A stretch of DNA of 64,000 bases, from assembly GCA_026645575.1 (NCBI GenBank), contig JAPKMW010000055.1, positions 1-64,000 on the forward strand, written 5' to 3'. The DNA comes from Caldilineaceae bacterium. Its GTDB lineage: Bacteria > Chloroflexota > Anaerolineae > Caldilineales > Caldilineaceae. The position numbers and the translations under genes are program-made. Below, in pieces: positions 8,649 through 18,400 of the stretch; position 1 is the stretch's first letter, and each line of letters begins with the position of its first letter. The notes below the pieces were generated by a model. That model had not been told where the DNA came from. It saw only the letters and a list, made by a program, of their open reading frames with translations, and made no database searches.

Positions 8649-9906
8649 TTCGTAATTTTGTCTGCAACCGGCGCGCCGCTTCTTCCAGCATCTCGTCAGT
8701 TTTGCAAAAACAGAAACGTACTAAATTGTCAGTTAAATATTGATGGGCCGGGCTATAGAAATGGCTGGGGGGAATGGCGGCCACCCCTACCTCACGCGTC
8801 AACCAGCGACAAAGGTTGACATCGCGTCGCACACCTGGTTCGAGCGGCGCATCAAGTCCACTGGTGTCTACTAGAATAAAATAGGAACCATCAGGTGTCA
8901 GCGGCGGCAGACCAACATCTTGCAACACATTGAGCAACAGGTCACGCTTGGCCTGATACATCCGGCTCAACCAGTTAAAATAATCATGGTCGGGCGCCAC
9001 TTCCATCGCAATTCCGACCGCCTCTTGCAATGGCGTCGCTACGGCAAAGGGGATCCACTGGTGGGCCATAAAAATGGCGTGGGCCAGCTTTTCCGACGCA
9101 ATCGCCCAGCCGATCTTCCAGCCGGTGACGGAGAAGGTCTTACCGGCGCTCCCCAGTGTGACCGTGCGTTCCCACATGCCGGGCAGGGTGGCAATGCGCA
9201 CATGTTCGACCCGCTGCTGCTCAGAACCCAGCGGGCTATAGGTCATCCACTCGTAGACCTCATCACTCAGCACCAAGACATCATGCTTTTGCACTAGATC
9301 GGCAATCTGTTGCAGTTCCGCCCGACTGAGAACCTTGCCCAGTGGATTCTGTGGCGTGTTGATGATGAGCAGGCGGGTGCGTTCATTAAAAGCGGCCTCC
9401 AACTCGGCCATATCCAGCACCCAGTCGGCGGAGGTGGCAGCGTTGGGTTTAGGGCGCAATGGCACATAGACCGGCGTGCCGCCGGCCATAATGACCGATG
9501 GCGCGTAGCTGTCATAAAATGGTTCGATCAATACCACTTCGTCGCCGGCTTGCACCAGTGCTTGCACCGTGGCGAAGATGCCCTCGGTGGCGCCGGTGGT
9601 GATGACAATTTCGGTTTGCGGGTTGAGATCGCGGCCAAAGAGCGGGCCATAGACCTTCGCCAGCGCAGTGATCAGCCGGGGATGGCCGGCGCTGCGCGCG
9701 TATTGATTGAGATCGGCGCCAATGGCGCGTTGCGCCGCCTCTTTGACAAAATCAGGGGCGGGAAAGTTGGGAAAGCCTTGACCCAAATTGACCGCGTTGT
9801 GTTGAATCGCTAGGGCTGTATATTCAGCAAAGACCGTCGTCCCAAAGCTGCGTACCCGTTGCGCTGGCTGAAAGGACGATTGGCCTGGGGCGGATGATGT
9901 TGACAT
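8644..9906 (-). CDS. class I/II PLP-dependent aminotransferase
   Basis: 420 residues. Fold-type I aminotransferase with NLGQGFPNFPAPDFV near the N terminus, as in kynurenine aminotransferase/glutamine transaminase K and YbdL-type methionine aminotransferases. It also has the Asn and Tyr contacts TPQNPLG and LSDEVYEWM, the PLP lysine in GSAGKTFSVTGWKIGW, and a late Arg in NLVRFCFCK. The substrate is probably an aromatic or sulfur amino acid with a 2-oxo acid. A longer frame reaches ATG at 9942. ATG at 9906 is chosen because CCAAGGAACAAGGC precedes it and homologous sequence begins soon after. Divergent from the UroD-like gene. Confidence 0.9.
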   Translation of the reverse strand: MSTSSAPGQSSFQPAQRVRSFGTTVFAEYTALAIQHNAVNLGQGFPNFPAPDFVKEAAQRAIGADLNQYARSAGHPRLITALAKVYGPLFGRDLNPQTEIVITTGATEGIFATVQALVQAGDEVVLIEPFYDSYAPSVIMAGGTPVYVPLRPKPNAATSADWVLDMAELEAAFNERTRLLIINTPQNPLGKVLSRAELQQIADLVQKHDVLVLSDEVYEWMTYSPLGSEQQRVEHVRIATLPGMWERTVTLGSAGKTFSVTGWKIGWAIASEKLAHAIFMAHQWIPFAVATPLQEAVGIAMEVAPDHDYFNWLSRMYQAKRDLLLNVLQDVGLPPLTPDGSYFILVDTSGLDAPLEPGVRRDVNLCRWLTREVGVAAIPPSHFYSPAHQYLTDNLVRFCFCKTDEMLEEAARRLQTKLRR

Positions 9907-9950
9907 GCCTTGTTCCTTGGTTGAATGAATCGATAATTTCAATGGAGGAT

Positions 9951-9956
9951 ATTATA
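9951..9956 (-). promoter_or_regulatory. possible -10 box for the aminotransferase gene
   Basis: TATAAT on the minus strand 45 nt upstream of ATG 9906; no good -35 hexamer at the right distance. Confidence 0.35.
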
Positions 9957-10179
9957 CCTGATGAGCGGTTGGAACGCGAAGTAAGACACTCCATTCTGCA
10001 TGATCTGCCGCGGCTACGAGCGGGCAGAGTAATGTCGGTGTATATACGTCACCCCACGCTTTGGTCTGGCTGCGCGCCCGCTGGGCGAAGTGGCTGGTTG
10101 TACCAGGTTTGACAGCCAGCCGCGATCCATGCGATCATTGGGGCCATATCTTCGTCCTGTTCCAGAGGAAAGCTACCTG

Positions 10180-11361
10180 ATGAATTCACGTCAACGCATG
10201 GCGGCGGCCATGCACCATGAATTGCCCGATCGGGTGCCGGTGATGTGTCAACTGGCGCTCGGCCACTATTTTCTCAACACCGACCTGTCACCGCAAGAGA
10301 TCTGGTTTACCAGCGAGGGCTTTGCTGAAGCGCTCGTAACGCTGCAACGGCGCTACCGCTTTGATGGCATTCTCATCAACCTGCCGGGCCGACCACCGGG
10401 ATTGCTCGACCGCATTCAGTCTATCACCAAAAACGATGACGGCCAATGGATCACCTGGGACACCGGCGACCGCACCTTCTTTCCCTGGGATGACAACCCA
10501 CACCTCCATGTCGCCAACCCCGATGTTCCCAGCCGCGCCGATTTTGCGACGCTCGACCCGGATGACCTCAGCGGGCTGGATCAACTCAAGGGCTACCTGT
10601 GGAACACCTATCACATCCCCTGGCTCGACGGCAAAGCACAACCGGGGCCACTGGCCGAGATTCCGCCCTACTTCTTCGACACCATTGACGCCGTTAAACG
10701 ACGGGTAGGCGATGAAGTCTCTGTGCATGGCGAAGTCTTTTCGCCATTGACCCACTACCTGGAACTCTTTGGCTACGAGAAGGCGCTCGTCACCTTTATC
10801 ATGAACAAGCAGAAGGTCCACGCCATTCTTGACCGCATTACCGAGGCGGCGATCACTTGGGCGGTAGCGCAGGCGAAACGTGGGGTTGATGCCGTATTGA
10901 TGTCGTCGGCCTTTGTCGGCGGGCCGTTCCTTTCGCCCCGTATGTACAAAGAGTTCGTTGTCCCCTATGAACGGCGGGTGGCTGAGGCGGTCAAGGCGAC
11001 CGGCGTTCCGATTTACACCCATACTTGCGGCAGCATCGGCGATCGGCTCGACCTGATGCTGGCAACCGGCACCCAGGGGATCGACACCTTTGACCCGCCA
11101 CCGCTGGGCAACACTGAACTGGCAACGGTGAAAGCCCAGATCGGCGACAAGGTCTTTATCAAGGGCAACATGAACTCGGTTGAACTGCTACAGGCCAAGC
11201 ACGAGCAGGAGGTGATCGACATGGCGACCGACCGCATTGTCACGGGAATGCCGGGCGGCGGTTATATTTTGAGTACGGCCTGTTCCGTTGCGCCCAAAGT
11301 TGCGCCCTGGAAGTTAGAGATGTTGACCCCCCTGGCTGAGGCATTGGGCCGTTACTCCTAG
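10180..11361 (+). CDS. uroporphyrinogen decarboxylase family (MtaA/CmuA-like) protein
   Basis: 393 residues from the chosen start. UroD-fold barrel with NSRQRMAAAMHHELPDRVPV at the N terminus. The zinc-ligand-like C-terminal half includes PIYTHTCGSIGDRLDLM, the IDTFDPPPLGNT loop and GNMNSVELLQ. It looks like the methyltransferase-type UroD subfamily (MtaA, CmuA, uncharacterised corrinoid methyltransferases) rather than haem-pathway HemE, because the HemE N-terminal arginine motif is absent and the His-x-Cys pair is present. Start 10180 follows AGAGGAAAGCTACCTG; an upstream ATG at 10090 has no ribosome site. No corrinoid protein gene is adjacent, so the substrate is unknown. Confidence 0.8.
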   Translation: MNSRQRMAAAMHHELPDRVPVMCQLALGHYFLNTDLSPQEIWFTSEGFAEALVTLQRRYRFDGILINLPGRPPGLLDRIQSITKNDDGQWITWDTGDRTFFPWDDNPHLHVANPDVPSRADFATLDPDDLSGLDQLKGYLWNTYHIPWLDGKAQPGPLAEIPPYFFDTIDAVKRRVGDEVSVHGEVFSPLTHYLELFGYEKALVTFIMNKQKVHAILDRITEAAITWAVAQAKRGVDAVLMSSAFVGGPFLSPRMYKEFVVPYERRVAEAVKATGVPIYTHTCGSIGDRLDLMLATGTQGIDTFDPPPLGNTELATVKAQIGDKVFIKGNMNSVELLQAKHEQEVIDMATDRIVTGMPGGGYILSTACSVAPKVAPWKLEMLTPLAEALGRYS

Positions 11362-11397
11362 TGGCGCGACCATTTACTTTTTAGCCATGAGGAGTCG

Positions 11398-11419
11398 GCA
11401 CGCCCACGTGCGTTTTTTT
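11398..11419 (+). terminator. weak rho-independent terminator
   Basis: GCACG-CCCA-CGTGC followed by GTTTTTTT, 37 nt after the stop of the UroD-like gene. Confidence 0.5.
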
Positions 11420-11424
11420 ATATG

Positions 11425-11529
11425 AATTTCGTAATTACTCAGCCTCAGGTGCTCGGCACTGGTCAAACAATGGTCGGATGAATAATCTACACCTGACCAG
11501 TGCAACGCACCTGAGCAGTTACTGAATTT
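11425..11529. repeat. imperfect 105-bp inverted repeat
   Basis: CTCAGGTGC...GCACTGGTCA on the left is mirrored by TGACCAGTGC...GCACCTGAG on the right, with AATT ends. Arms about 35 nt with small indels. The rest of the gap to 11743 shows nothing I can support. Confidence 0.6.
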
Positions 11530-11743
11530 CTTTCAATGGTTAATAAGCCAGCGAGATAAGGCATATTCAAATAAATAGCTATCCAGTAGGGGCACGAGGT
11601 TGGGCGGGGAGCATCATCCCTTTGCCACGAAGTGATCTTCCGCCCAATCTCATGCCCGTACGACTCTGGATACTTTATTCTTTGAATACGCCTAAACCGA
11701 TGTAAGGTAGCGCTATCTTCCAGATGGGTTAACATGTAATCCG

Positions 11744-12067
11744 TTACATCAGCGCGTGTGATTTGCCAACCATAGTTGTTAAGGTGAGCTGCGTGCTAAG
11801 TCCTTTGAATGCACTCATAATTAAAACAGCAACCACATGCGGATTAAGATCAGTCCGAAAAGCGCCCGTTGCAATACCGCTTTGTAACAATGGCATCAAA
11901 TAATTAGACCAGCTTACATCGGTTGCGGTAAGGATACGACGCACTTCTTCATCACGTTCGGCGCGCCGGAAGAGTTCGTTAACTAGAGCAAAATGGGCGG
12001 ATAAACGATGAACGTGATCAACCATTCCCATGAAAGAAACGCTTGCGGTTAGTGTTAGATGAGCGAA
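11744..12067 (-). pseudogene. TetR-family regulator remnant (C-terminal domain only)
   Basis: A 95-codon frame (ATG at 12031) reads like the ligand-binding half of a TetR/AcrR regulator: VNELFRRAERDEEVRRIL, then LLQSGIATGAFRTDLNPHVVAVLIMSAFKGLS. The frame continues upstream of that ATG through FAHLTLTASVSF before meeting TGA at about 12068-12070. The roughly 50-residue N-terminal helix-turn-helix is missing; the DNA where it should be is occupied by a 40-bp perfect palindrome. I infer a decayed regulator gene that can no longer bind DNA. It could still be a short expressed protein, but I see no ribosome site. Confidence 0.6.
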
Positions 12068-12113
12068 GGTGTCTCAACCGGTTTACCTCAAGTAGGATGT
12101 AATAATGCCTATA

Positions 12114-12153
12114 CAACAAAGTGGGGAGCGTATATACGCTCCCCACTTTGTTG
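12114..12153. repeat. perfect 40-bp palindrome
   Basis: CAACAAAGTGGGGAGCGTA, central TA, then TACGCTCCCCACTTTGTTG; no mismatch and no loop. Could terminate the small-ORF operon on the minus strand or be an insertion scar beside the TetR remnant. Confidence 0.85.
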
Positions 12154-12177
12154 ATATTCATTTTTCATCACAGCCAC

Positions 12178-12405
12178 CTAGCTTGGTTGGTGCCGCATGG
12201 CAGCGATCCTATCGGTGCGAGTCGGCTGCGGTTGGTTGTTCCCTGCGTGCCGTTGCGCCCACAGCCGTGCGAACCAAGTCGACAAATTCGGGGTCCGTCG
12301 TGGCCGAAGGTGGGCAATACGCCGGGCCTGGGCCACTTCTTGCAGCCGTGCTTTATGTTGTAGCAGGGCCAGTTCTGCTTGTTGTTGATAGCACATCATC
12401 ATCAT
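12178..12405 (-). CDS. small basic protein of unknown function
   Basis: 75 residues from 12405. A helical N-terminal half rich in Gln, Ala and Leu (QQQAELALLQHKARLQEVAQ) is followed by a basic, Trp-containing tail (NLSTWFARLWAQRH). No family recognised. A run of four ATGs at the start follows GTGAGGCT, so the true start may be the second or third Met. It lies 58 nt downstream of another short ORF with a similar helical, Gln-rich N terminus, and the two look like an operon of small proteins. Coding reality is moderately supported by length, ribosome site and composition. Confidence 0.5.
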   Translation of the reverse strand: MMMMCYQQQAELALLQHKARLQEVAQARRIAHLRPRRTPNLSTWFARLWAQRHAGNNQPQPTRTDRIAAMRHQPS

Positions 12406-12463
12406 AGCCTCACTTTTGGGTAAACAATTGACTATTCGTCCGTTATTCATACATGTGTTGCGC

Positions 12464-12688
12464 TTATCGCGGCAGCAGTGTACGAATCCTCATTTGGAAC
12501 ACGGCAAACAATTTTTCCTGCAAGCTAGTGCGGGTCACGCTATGCTTTACCCCACTCATCGCCTTTGCCTGGGTTCGGTTGCCGTTTGCGGTGTGCGTCT
12601 GCACCAGCCGCTGTTGCTCCGCCAGGCGCATCAACTCCTGATGGCGATCCTGCTGGATCGTCGCCAGGGTGTTAATATCCATCAACAT
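12464..12688 (-). CDS. small helical protein of unknown function
   Basis: 74 residues, with a strong ribosome site (AGAAGGAG, 8 nt before ATG). Residues 4-30 (INTLATIQQDRHQELMRLAE) are amphipathic and coiled-coil-like; the C terminus is basic (MRIRTLLPR). No family recognised. First gene of a likely two-gene unit with the ORF at 12178-12405. The two share a short-helix/basic-tail layout, which suggests related roles or an old duplication, though identity is too low to claim homology. Confidence 0.55.
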   Translation of the reverse strand: MLMDINTLATIQQDRHQELMRLAEQQRLVQTHTANGNRTQAKAMSGVKHSVTRTSLQEKLFAVFQMRIRTLLPR

Positions 12689-12813
12689 ACGTTTGTTCTC
12701 CTTCTAAAATCACGTACCTGTGGATACTATAGCGCACGGCGCGGCATTGGCTGTCTATCAGTCTGTCTATCCAAACGTCTGTTCTAGCGCTCTTTTGATG
12801 CAATTGAAAGCTT

Positions 12814-12870
12814 GCTCGTAGCCAGTCCGTGACTGGCGGGGGGGACGCCAGTCACGGACTGGCTACGAGC
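12814..12870. repeat. GCCAGTCCGTGACTGGC-type hairpin, copy 1
   Basis: Perfect 25-bp arms (GCTCGTAGCCAGTCCGTGAC... and its complement) with a 7-nt G-rich loop. Lies between the convergent ends of the decarboxylase-like gene and the small-ORF promoter region. Confidence 0.9.
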
Positions 12871-12900
12871 GTAGTGGCAGCCAAGGCTGTTCAAAATGTG

Positions 12901-13737
12901 TTAACGCAAAATTCGTTGGTCGTACAAATCTTTACCGCCGACCGTTTTGGTGATCGTGGCGCTGCGATAGTCAAGAATTTCCAGCCCATGAAAGGTGTTG
13001 ACAATCATGTACTGGGTGGGTAGATCTTCCCAACGAGCGGAATGAAAGGTCACCCGTCCCATGCCCTGCCATTGTTCCTTAACCACCCGATTGGGTGTCG
13101 CTGCCGGTGTCAACACCGGGTAGGCGACATCGGCCTGCCCCCAGTCACCGGTGCGTGGCATATATTTGTAATGGAGAAGCCCGTCAATCGGCGTGGCGCT
13201 GGTCGTTGATGCCGGCGCATCAGTTGATACGGGCATCAACCCTGTGACGCTAAGATCCATGAACTTGAAGCCCAACCAACTGGCGGTGCAATGAGTTGTG
13301 CCATGCAGGATGGTTGGCTCGGGCAATTCACAGTAGATTTTGGCAAAGCCCAACTCTTCCCGCCCGGTGATGATCGGATCGGTGAGATTTTCCCAGAGAA
13401 CCGTAAGGAAATTTCCGGTCACCCGATCAACCTGCCCAGTGAAGGTGACCGGAAAGCTAACGCCTAACGTATTATATCCGCGCCCGGCCAGCCATTCGAT
13501 TTCGGTGATGTAAGAGGCTGTCACCGTCACCACTGGCTCACCGGCCAGCGTAAAGCCGGGTGGTAGGAGAGGCATCAATTGTGCCGCGTTGGTCAAAAAG
13601 CTGACAGCAATAGCTGTACTCTTGGGGTTTTCTTTGCAGGCGAAGCGGTTGCCCTCCGGGCCGCGGCGGGGACCGGTGGCTGGGCCAAAGTGCGTCGGCA
13701 TGCGATACATCTGGGTTGGGTTCAATTGGTAGGACAT
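12901..13737 (-). CDS. acetoacetate decarboxylase-like protein
   Basis: 278 residues. The ADC-fold signature GREELGFAKIYCELPEP holds the lysine that aligns with the Schiff-base Lys of acetoacetate decarboxylase. The normal KK pair is replaced by a single AKI, so the pKa-tuned catalytic pair may be altered. Other family features are LLPPGFTLAGEPVVTVTA and YNTLGVSFPVTF. Members of this superfamily also act as aldolase-dehydratases, so the reaction is open. Start 13737 follows AGAGAGGAGACCAACCG; the longer frame from 13788 lacks a site. Divergent from a GNAT gene. Confidence 0.8.
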   Translation of the reverse strand: MSYQLNPTQMYRMPTHFGPATGPRRGPEGNRFACKENPKSTAIAVSFLTNAAQLMPLLPPGFTLAGEPVVTVTASYITEIEWLAGRGYNTLGVSFPVTFTGQVDRVTGNFLTVLWENLTDPIITGREELGFAKIYCELPEPTILHGTTHCTASWLGFKFMDLSVTGLMPVSTDAPASTTSATPIDGLLHYKYMPRTGDWGQADVAYPVLTPAATPNRVVKEQWQGMGRVTFHSARWEDLPTQYMIVNTFHGLEILDYRSATITKTVGGKDLYDQRILR

Positions 13738-13852
13738 CGGTTGGTCTCCTCTCTGCTGTGGGGTGATGGTGTTTGGTAAATCGCTCATGGTAGCTTACCA
13801 TTAGTTGCTAACGAGACCAAGCGTGTTACCAAGACGGCTAGAGGAGCTTCCT

Positions 13853-14428
13853 ATGGACAATATCTTGCGCAACATTCCCGACAGCTTCGAGAGCGACCGG
13901 TTACTGATTCGGTCACCCCGCCCAGGTGATGGGGCGATGGTTAATGCGGCTGTTCTCGACTCGCTGGTCGAGTTGCGCCCTTGGATGGTGTGGGCGCAAC
14001 AGACGCCCACGGTTGAGGATAACGAACGCTATACCCGTGAAGCCCATATCCGCTTTCTGAAACGGGAAGAGTTGCCGCTGGTACTGTTGCTCAAAGGAAC
14101 GGAGATCATGGTGGGCAGCAGCGGGTTGCATCGTATCAACTGGACGGTGCCCAAGTTCGAGATCGGCTATTGGGTGCGCACCCCTTATGCCGGTAAAGGC
14201 TATATCACGGAAGCCGTTGCCGCCATCACGGAATTTGCCTTTACCACCTTGGGCGCGCACCGGGTTGAGATTCGTTGTGATGCCAAGAACGAACGCAGTG
14301 CGGCGGTCGCACGGCGTGGCGGCTTCATGCTGGAAGGGACGCTCCGCAACGAAGATCGCTGCCCGATGACGAATGAGTTGCGCGATACCTTGGTCTTTGC
14401 CAAAATCAGACCGGAAAGTAATCACTAA
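13853..14428 (+). CDS. GNAT-family N-acetyltransferase, RimJ/RimL type
   Basis: 191 residues. Typical RimL-like sequence: SDRLLIRSPRPGDG at the N terminus, FEIGYWVRTPYAGKGYITEA with the acetyl-CoA pyrophosphate loop (Q/RxxGxG/A variant), AHRVEIRCDAKNERSAAVARR and GFMLEGTLRNEDR. It probably acetylates a protein alpha-amine or a small molecule. Start 13853 follows CTAGAGGAGCTTCCT. It is 28 nt ahead of the creatininase-like gene and likely co-transcribed with it. Confidence 0.88.
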   Translation: MDNILRNIPDSFESDRLLIRSPRPGDGAMVNAAVLDSLVELRPWMVWAQQTPTVEDNERYTREAHIRFLKREELPLVLLLKGTEIMVGSSGLHRINWTVPKFEIGYWVRTPYAGKGYITEAVAAITEFAFTTLGAHRVEIRCDAKNERSAAVARRGGFMLEGTLRNEDRCPMTNELRDTLVFAKIRPESNH

Positions 14429-14456
14429 CCGCGCATTGCAAAGATAGGAAACCTTT

Positions 14457-15200
14457 ATGGGAATTTACACAGACCAACTCACAACCGAAGTCCGTCTGGA
14501 GCGAATGCACCCCGCCCAGATCGACGCTGCCAAGGCCCGGCGACCGGCGATTTATGTACCATTTGGCGCGCTGGAATGGCATGGCTATCACAACCCCGTC
14601 GGGCTGGACGCACTCAAGGCACATGAGCAATTGGTCGGGCTAGCCATGCAAGCTGGCGGCGTAGTCTATCCGCCGATCTACTTTGGTTCCGGCGGCGGTC
14701 ATACCCAGTGGCCCCACTCCTTTATGGTCAATGCCCAGGCGATGACCCAAATTGTCACCGATCTGCTGCATGGCTTCCAGCGCGACGGCTACAGCCATGC
14801 CATTCTCATCTCCGGCCATTACCCGAACCGCAGTCAATATCTGGATGCCGGCGTGACGGCCTATCAACAGGCCGGTGGCGCTATGCACGTGTTGGCGCTC
14901 ATCGAAAATCAAGTCCCCGGTGTGGAGGGCGACCACGCCGCCAAATATGAAACGTCGTCCATGCTCTACCTGGATGCCAAGCTAGTCAACCCGGCGCCGC
15001 TGCGGGAAAACCCCAATAACGACATTGGCGGGCCGGAAGAACGCATCAACTGGATGGGCGCTGAATATGCCGGTCATCCCTGCTATGGCCTGGTAGGCAT
15101 TGACCCGCGGCGCTATGCGTCGGCTACGGTCGGCGCGGCCAATACAGATAAGCTACTCGCCTTCCTCGCTGATTGGCTAACAACAGAGGAGTCGCGCTGA
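14457..15200 (+). CDS. creatininase/mycofactocin-type amidohydrolase
   Basis: 247 residues, close to the family norm of about 250. Metal-ligand motifs of the creatininase fold: Glu and His in ALEWHGYHNPVGLD, the Asp of LDALKAHE, the His of ISGHYPNRSQ, and a late Glu in KYETSSMLYLD. The family hydrolyses cyclic or linear amides (creatinine, formamidopyrimidine in riboflavin-type pathways, mycofactocin peptide). No pathway partner is adjacent, so the substrate is unassigned. AGATAGGAAACC lies just before ATG. Confidence 0.85.
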   Translation: MGIYTDQLTTEVRLERMHPAQIDAAKARRPAIYVPFGALEWHGYHNPVGLDALKAHEQLVGLAMQAGGVVYPPIYFGSGGGHTQWPHSFMVNAQAMTQIVTDLLHGFQRDGYSHAILISGHYPNRSQYLDAGVTAYQQAGGAMHVLALIENQVPGVEGDHAAKYETSSMLYLDAKLVNPAPLRENPNNDIGGPEERINWMGAEYAGHPCYGLVGIDPRRYASATVGAANTDKLLAFLADWLTTEESR

Positions 15201-15249
15201 TCATGACAACAAACGACACGCGAATTAATTTTGATTTACTTATGCCTGC

Positions 15250-15342
15250 TAAGTAAAACCCAGAAAGTAATTAGAAATAGAATTCTGTGTTCACATGAGT
15301 AAAAATGCAATTTTATGTCTAAAGACTTTCTGGGCTTTACTT
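15250..15342. repeat. 93-bp MITE-like inverted repeat
   Basis: TAAGTAAAACCCAGAAAGT (15250-15268) and ACTTTCTGGGCTTTACTTA (15324-15342) pair with one mismatch around an AT-rich core much richer in A/T than its surroundings. Size, ends and composition suit a miniature element; no clear target duplication seen. Confidence 0.65.
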
Positions 15343-15406
15343 AATTCGATTTGAGCAAACTACCAGCTACAATGTACCGGAATGCAGTCACTCTTTCATC
15401 CATACT

Positions 15407-18400
15407 TCATCGCCCGGCCCACACCATCACCGGATACTCGCGATAGAATCCAGCCGCCTCCAACAACGGTTGACCAGCACTGCCCAGGATGGGTTGTTCA
15501 TTCCACTGTTCAACCATCAACCGGCGTTCAAAACCGGCGACGTGTCGCAGCCAACAGGCAATGGCTCCTTGCAACAGGCTATCATCAACACCTTCTCCGG
15601 TGGTCAGATGGGCGCCATTGCCTTCGATGAGTAGGAGGGGTAGCCCGCGGTGAAGCACCAGCCAGGTGGAGGGAATCCGGGTAAAGGTGAAAGGTTGACC
15701 GTCAAAGCGCAAGGGACTGTCGGTCAAGGTCGGGCCGTAGAGATTGGCGGGGTCACAAGCGTTGAGCAGGACAAGCGTGTCGTCAGTTGTGGATGCACTC
15801 CCCAATCCCCGCAACTCTTCCACCACCGTCGGCAGGGCAAATTGCACCCCCGGCAAGCCTTGGGCAAAGTAGCCGCGCCGGACTTCGCCGCGCATTTCCA
15901 GTCGTTGTAACTCCTGATAGAGCAAGCCCCAATCCCAGGCGCCGACTTCATTGGTAAGGGTTTCATGAGTGACGACGCCCCAGCGCGCCAACAATTGACG
16001 TGCCTGTTGCGCCACTTGGTCGGCCAAAGTTGGCGCTTTGCCCAAGACACCAAAGCGATGCACCAACGTCCAGCGACCTTCTTGGGCAGTAGGAATAACC
16101 ACTTCTTCAACCCGTTCCAGCCGTTGGCGTACCCGCCGTTTGGCCGCCTGCATGTCGCTACGACTGGGCCGGCGACCAATGGCAAAGTGCGGTTCGCGAT
16201 TACCCAGCCGTTCAGCCAACTGAGCTTCAAGGGTACTCAGGGGACGTTGCGACTGGGCTGGACGGGGCGCGCTCCCCTGCACCAACCGTTGCAAGGCGAG
16301 CAGGCTATCATTGGTCACCAGCCCGGCCATCACCAGTTCCAACAAGGCGCATTCCACGGCAGATTCACTCATATCCAAAGCAGAGCGCAAATCGGTGGCG
16401 AAGACGGCGCCTTCGCTCTTCAGGAAAGCCAAGATTGCCTGGGCATCGGCGCCCAGTGGGGTGAAATCAGTCGGCAGTAGTTCGAGATAAACGCAGCCTT
16501 CCCCCCGGAAGAGGAAACGAATCCGTCCCCGCCGTGGATCAACACCGCCGGCGCCAATCCAAACCAGATCGCCGCTTTGGCAGAGGGTTGCCAGTTCTAC
16601 AGGCTGATAGTGCGCCAGCCGCAACGGCAAAACAGCATTCTCCCAGAGGCGACCGATGACCGGCACAGCGCGCAGTTGTTGCAACACTTTGCGCAACGCG
16701 CCTTCGCCCTGTAAACGGGTGGCCGGATGCAAATGTTGCCAGCGCGTCAAAAAGTCGGCATAGACCGGCAACGGCACCGGTTGCACCTCTTTGCGCAACA
16801 AGGTGAGGGTGCGCCGGTGCATCTGCTCCAGTGTGTGACGGTCGAGATACTCGGCGGCAGCGGTTGCCACCGGCGTGAATTGTCCATGCGCCAGGGCATG
16901 ACTTTCCACCAGGCGCGCCAGTTCACTTTCCAGCCAGTCCACCGGAAAGGCATAACGGGCCAAAATCAGCGCACTCGTCACCGGCCCCGCCTGCCGCAAA
17001 AAGCGTTCCAAAATGGCGCGCCGGGCTTCGTCAGGACGCGCGTCCTGGGTAAAAGCGGCGACATACTCCGGCAAATACTCGGCGGCGACCCAGCGGGTGC
17101 GCGGGCCATGAGCAGTGGGGATCGCCAGTTCGACAATGCGTTGGGCGCCGGCCAGTTGACCGATCCAACCAGCGGGATCAACAGTGGTGCGCTGGGCGAT
17201 TTCACTGGTGGCGAGATCACCAAGTTCTTGGAAAAGGGCGGCCAGTTCTTCACGGGTGCGCGCCTGGGCCGTGGGGGCGGTGCGTTGGAGTTGGTCGCGA
17301 ATGGCTGCGACCGCTTCAGGCTTGAGCAGATCGGCCAAATTGACATCTTTGAGCAGGTCTTGCAACAGGTCACGGTTGATCGCCAGCGTCTGTAACTGCC
17401 GTTCGGCCTTGGGTGTATCCCACTCATACATATAGAAGGCGATGAGATCCCAGAGCAAGCTCTGCGCCACCGGCGAAGGGGTGAACGATTCCAGCACTTC
17501 CACCCGAATGGTTCCCTGCTGGATGCCGGTTAACACCTGTTCGAGATGAGGCAGATCCATCACCTCTTCCAGACAGTCGCGATAGGTTTCGGCAACAATG
17601 GGGAAATCGGGCAGCTTGCGCACAATCTGCAACAGGTCTTTGGCGCGCAAGCGTTGCAACCAGAAGGGGGTGCGTTTGCCCTTGCCGGCGCCGGGGAGCA
17701 TCAAGGCGCGCGCCGCATTTTGGCGAAATTGGGCGCCAAAGACCGCCGAGTTGGGTAACTCCTGCAAAATCCGTTCGCGCGCTTCGCTGGCACTCATGGT
17801 CGTCACCAGATCGATGGGGATTTCCGCATCGGCATCGGGGAAGCGGAAGAGGATGCCGTCGTCGTTACTCTCCAACTCGACCTCAACGCCGAGCCGTTCT
17901 CGCAAAGCACTGGCAAGGGCTAACCCCCAAAGACCATTGACCTTGCCGCCAAAGGGGCTTTGCACCACCAGGCGCGGGTCGCCCAGCGTATCTTCAAAGA
18001 GTTCAACCAAAATGGTGCGGTCAGAAGAGATGACGCCGGCGTGATCCAACTGACCGGCCACGTAGTCGATCACCGCCCAGGCTGAGTTGGCATCCAACGC
18101 ATAGTCGTGGCGCAACCAGGCCAGCAAGTCGCCAACGGAAGGGCTTTCGCGCTCTGCCAACAGGGCGCGACAACTGGCGAGATCCAACTGACGCCGGACG
18201 GCGGTCAACCGTTCCGCCACAGCGCGCCGGAAAGCCCCGACCCGTTGCCCTAATTCATAGGGACGCCAGGGGAAGTCGCCGCGCCAGAAGGGCATTCGTG
18301 GCGTGGCGCCGGGGGCATCGGCCACCAGCACCTTGTTGTCCGTAATCTCAATGACGCGCCAGACCTGTGAACCCAGGATTAGGGTGTCGCCGGGACGGGT

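Noticed and set aside
11487..11735. 82-codon minus strand frame
   Set aside because: Partly translates the 11425-11529 inverted repeat; no ribosome site or family.
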